Below are positions 23,604 through 25,118 of a stretch of DNA of 25,118 nucleotides, piece after piece. Each line of letters opens with the position of its first letter. Positions within the stretch are counted from its first letter, which is position 1. The position numbers and the translations under genes were made by a program. The notes under the pieces were generated by a model that did no database searches, was not told where the DNA came from, and worked only from the letters and a program-made list of their open reading frames with translations. Source of the stretch: a virus. The stretch is taken from the IMG/VR virus record IMGVR_UViG_3300047372_000545, positions 1 through 25,118 of that record; one strand, given 5' to 3'.

Positions 23604-25118
23604 TCACCCAGATATAAATATTCTCTCACTTAATAATGTTGGTAATCTTGCTCTTAAACTTGCAAGTTGTCCCTGTTGAGCAGGTCTAGATGTTGTAATA
23701 TATGGATCGTGGTGGACATGGGATGACAACCAACCACACAAATCATTTAACCACGCAGTTGTGCAATCTCCCTTTAGTGTCGGGTGGCACTCTGATGTAT
23801 ATCCACCCAAATGCACACTGGGTGTTGCAAATGAAATGTGAGCATCACTTCTAAGCACTATCCTGCTCTTTGCGTCCATAGTGATTTCGTCATCGGTTGT
23901 AACAAAAAATTTCTTCTTTGAAAAAATTCCAGTCTCTTGAGTTTTCGAGGATATTAACACTCGTTCGGAATTTAATATTATTTGATTACCCACAAGTGCA
24001 GGTAGTTGCTTTCCAAATATAGCACCAGAATCATTCTTTTTAAGAATGCTTTTTTCACTTTTTTCAAGTTCCTTGTTAAACTCCTCTTCATATACACGTG
24101 TGGCATCTGCTATAGCAAGATCCACTTCATCTGTATTTTTTAGTGTAGTTAAGTCTTCTTTATCAAGTAGTGACACGGCATTTAAGTCTGCGTTTTCAAG
24201 CACAGTTCCTTTTAGTGAGTCACGTGTTATTTTTTCACCTGACATGAATGATGTAACTTCCGTTGAATTGGAATGTACGGGTTGCACATCTCTATTAATA
24301 ATGTTTTTTATATTCAACTTCTCTTTTTTAGAGTTTCCAAGAAAATTTGGTATGTCTGAGTCTGTGATTGATATGTTGCTTTTTAAGTTATTGCTTCCTT
24401 TAAACGCAGTTGGATTTCCACTAGAAAACCCCCCTATATTAAAAGTTCCCGTTGTTGAGTTTTTGATATCACTAACCGAAGTTCCAGGAGCACCTGTTGT
24501 CAAGTTGGCAAATGTTCCGGTTGGATTTGTGGGTTGGGGTGTGGTTGACTTCTGCTTTTCCCGGAACAATCCAGTCAGTGGATCAAATTTAACCTGTGCT
24601 ACGTTTTCTGCGTCCTTGGTCAACCCTATATTAGTTTGACCAAATGTCTTAGCAGAATCTTGTATAGCACCGAGATCACCCACAAGTGATTTATAGTTCA
24701 TATCAAAACCAGAATTATTTCTTGCATATGAATTGTATGTACCGTCTTGCATGAAAGTATCTCCAAGTTGTTTTGTCAACTCCATATCAGAAAGAAGTTT
24801 GTTTCCTTCGTTTCTAAATGTATCTACTAAATTATTTTTATATTCCAATTTATTTACCCAATCACATAAATCAAATAATAAATTATCTAAATTGAAACCA
24901 CCAAACCCACCAAAATTGAATTTCAAGTTTCTCAGTCTGTCAAACAAACTCATCAAAAGTGCAAGTAATGTTAAATCAATTCCGATTGAAAGTAACCAAC
25001 CGAGTTTATTTTCTGTTTTAGAATTTCCACTCTTTCCATCTACACTCGCACATATTGATTTTAAACCGAACGCAGCCAACTTAAAAACTTTAAACATCGG
25101 GCTATCATCTGATGAAAT
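23604..25118 (-). CDS. Baseplate hub/spike-like protein, 5' end outside the window
   Basis: An open frame runs through the right edge; the first Met at 25097 is preceded by seven more in-frame codons and no ribosome binding site, so the true start is probably beyond the window. Counting from that Met, residues 32-52 are a hydrophobic helix (LGWLLSIGIDLTLLALLMSLF). Residues 150-340 are low-complexity, Thr/Asn/Ser-rich. About 369-440 show repeated short strands (NQIILNSERVLISSK, ITMDAKSRIVLRSDAHISF) like the gp5/VgrG-type spike stalk. The end (LSSHVHHDPYITTSRPAQQ, then LRARLPTLLSERIFISG) is a tail I recognise from hub-type proteins of marine T4-like phages. It would form or cap the central spike. 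The family call is moderately sure. Confidence 0.65.
   Translation of the reverse strand: MSSDDSPMFKVFKLAAFGLKSICASVDGKSGNSKTENKLGWLLSIGIDLTLLALLMSLFDRLRNLKFNFGGFGGFNLDNLLFDLCDWVNKLEYKNNLVDTFRNEGNKLLSDMELTKQLGDTFMQDGTYNSYARNNSGFDMNYKSLVGDLGAIQDSAKTFGQTNIGLTKDAENVAQVKFDPLTGLFREKQKSTTPQPTNPTGTFANLTTGAPGTSVSDIKNSTTGTFNIGGFSSGNPTAFKGSNNLKSNISITDSDIPNFLGNSKKEKLNIKNIINRDVQPVHSNSTEVTSFMSGEKITRDSLKGTVLENADLNAVSLLDKEDLTTLKNTDEVDLAIADATRVYEEEFNKELEKSEKSILKKNDSGAIFGKQLPALVGNQIILNSERVLISSKTQETGIFSKKKFFVTTDDEITMDAKSRIVLRSDAHISFATPSVHLGGYTSECHPTLKGDCTTAWLNDLCGWLSSHVHHDPYITTSRPAQQGQLASLRARLPTLLSERIFISG
23612..23621 (-). promoter_or_regulatory. ATATTTATAT motif upstream of the small helical protein gene
   Basis: Same 10-mer as at 5032-5041, located 34-43 bases before the chosen ATG at 23578 and inside the last codons of the hub-like gene (encoding I-F-I). 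The spacing matches that at 5002 and 11271, which is mild support for both the motif and the chosen start. Confidence 0.25.

Noticed and set aside
24046-24639. Long plus-strand open frame (197 residues) opposite the hub-like gene.
   Set aside because: It is Ser/Phe/Val-rich with no recognisable motif, lies wholly opposite a convincing gene, and no other plus-strand gene is supported in the window.
1-25118. tRNA genes, integrase or attachment sites, insertion sequences.
   Set aside because: I saw no cloverleaf-like sequence, transposase or integrase motif, or terminal inverted repeats; nearly every base is in a minus-strand gene.

Overview
The window is a densely coding, AT-rich stretch of a tailed-phage genome. 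All sixteen genes I can support lie on the minus strand, so the biological reading order runs from base 25118 down to base 1. Genes overlap by a few bases or sit within about 70 bases of each other, and no non-coding stretch reaches 300 bases. Clear homologues of T4 gp25 and gp6 (baseplate wedge) show a contractile-tailed, T4-like (myovirus-type) phage. The style of the structural proteins resembles marine T4-like phages, but the host cannot be read from this sequence.

The first block in reading order (25118 to about 18964) is baseplate. It holds the C-terminal part of a baseplate hub/spike-like protein (cut by the window edge), a small helical protein, gp25, gp6, a DNRLRE-like beta-rich protein with a 24-bp tandem repeat, and a small acidic protein. 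Many of these are translationally coupled by overlapping stop/start codons. The second block (18946 to 4178) holds the large exterior or tail-fibre-type proteins. It contains a 2535-residue protein with a tail-protein-I-like core and two concanavalin/LamG-like domains, a 221-residue and a 492-residue conserved virion protein, and a 1343-residue protein with FG-GAP beta-propeller repeats, S-G pentad repeats and a split dockerin-like calcium-binding pair. A Gly-rich 274-residue protein closes the block.

The third block (4138 to 1) is DNA metabolism: a RuvC-like resolvase, a DnaG-type primase with a degenerate zinc ribbon, and an Mre11/Rad50-type (SbcCD, T4 gp47/gp46) recombination nuclease. The nuclease is the most unusual locus. 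Its SbcD phosphoesterase is split in two by an inserted gene for a GT9/heptosyltransferase-like protein, and its C-terminal fragment is fused to the N-lobe of the SbcC ATPase, which runs off the left edge.

Most worth follow-up: the split and fused SbcD-SbcC with its glycosyltransferase-like insert; the propeller/pentad/dockerin virion protein, whose C-terminal module is shared with its neighbour; and a 10-base motif (ATATTTATAT in the sense direction) found just upstream of four genes.
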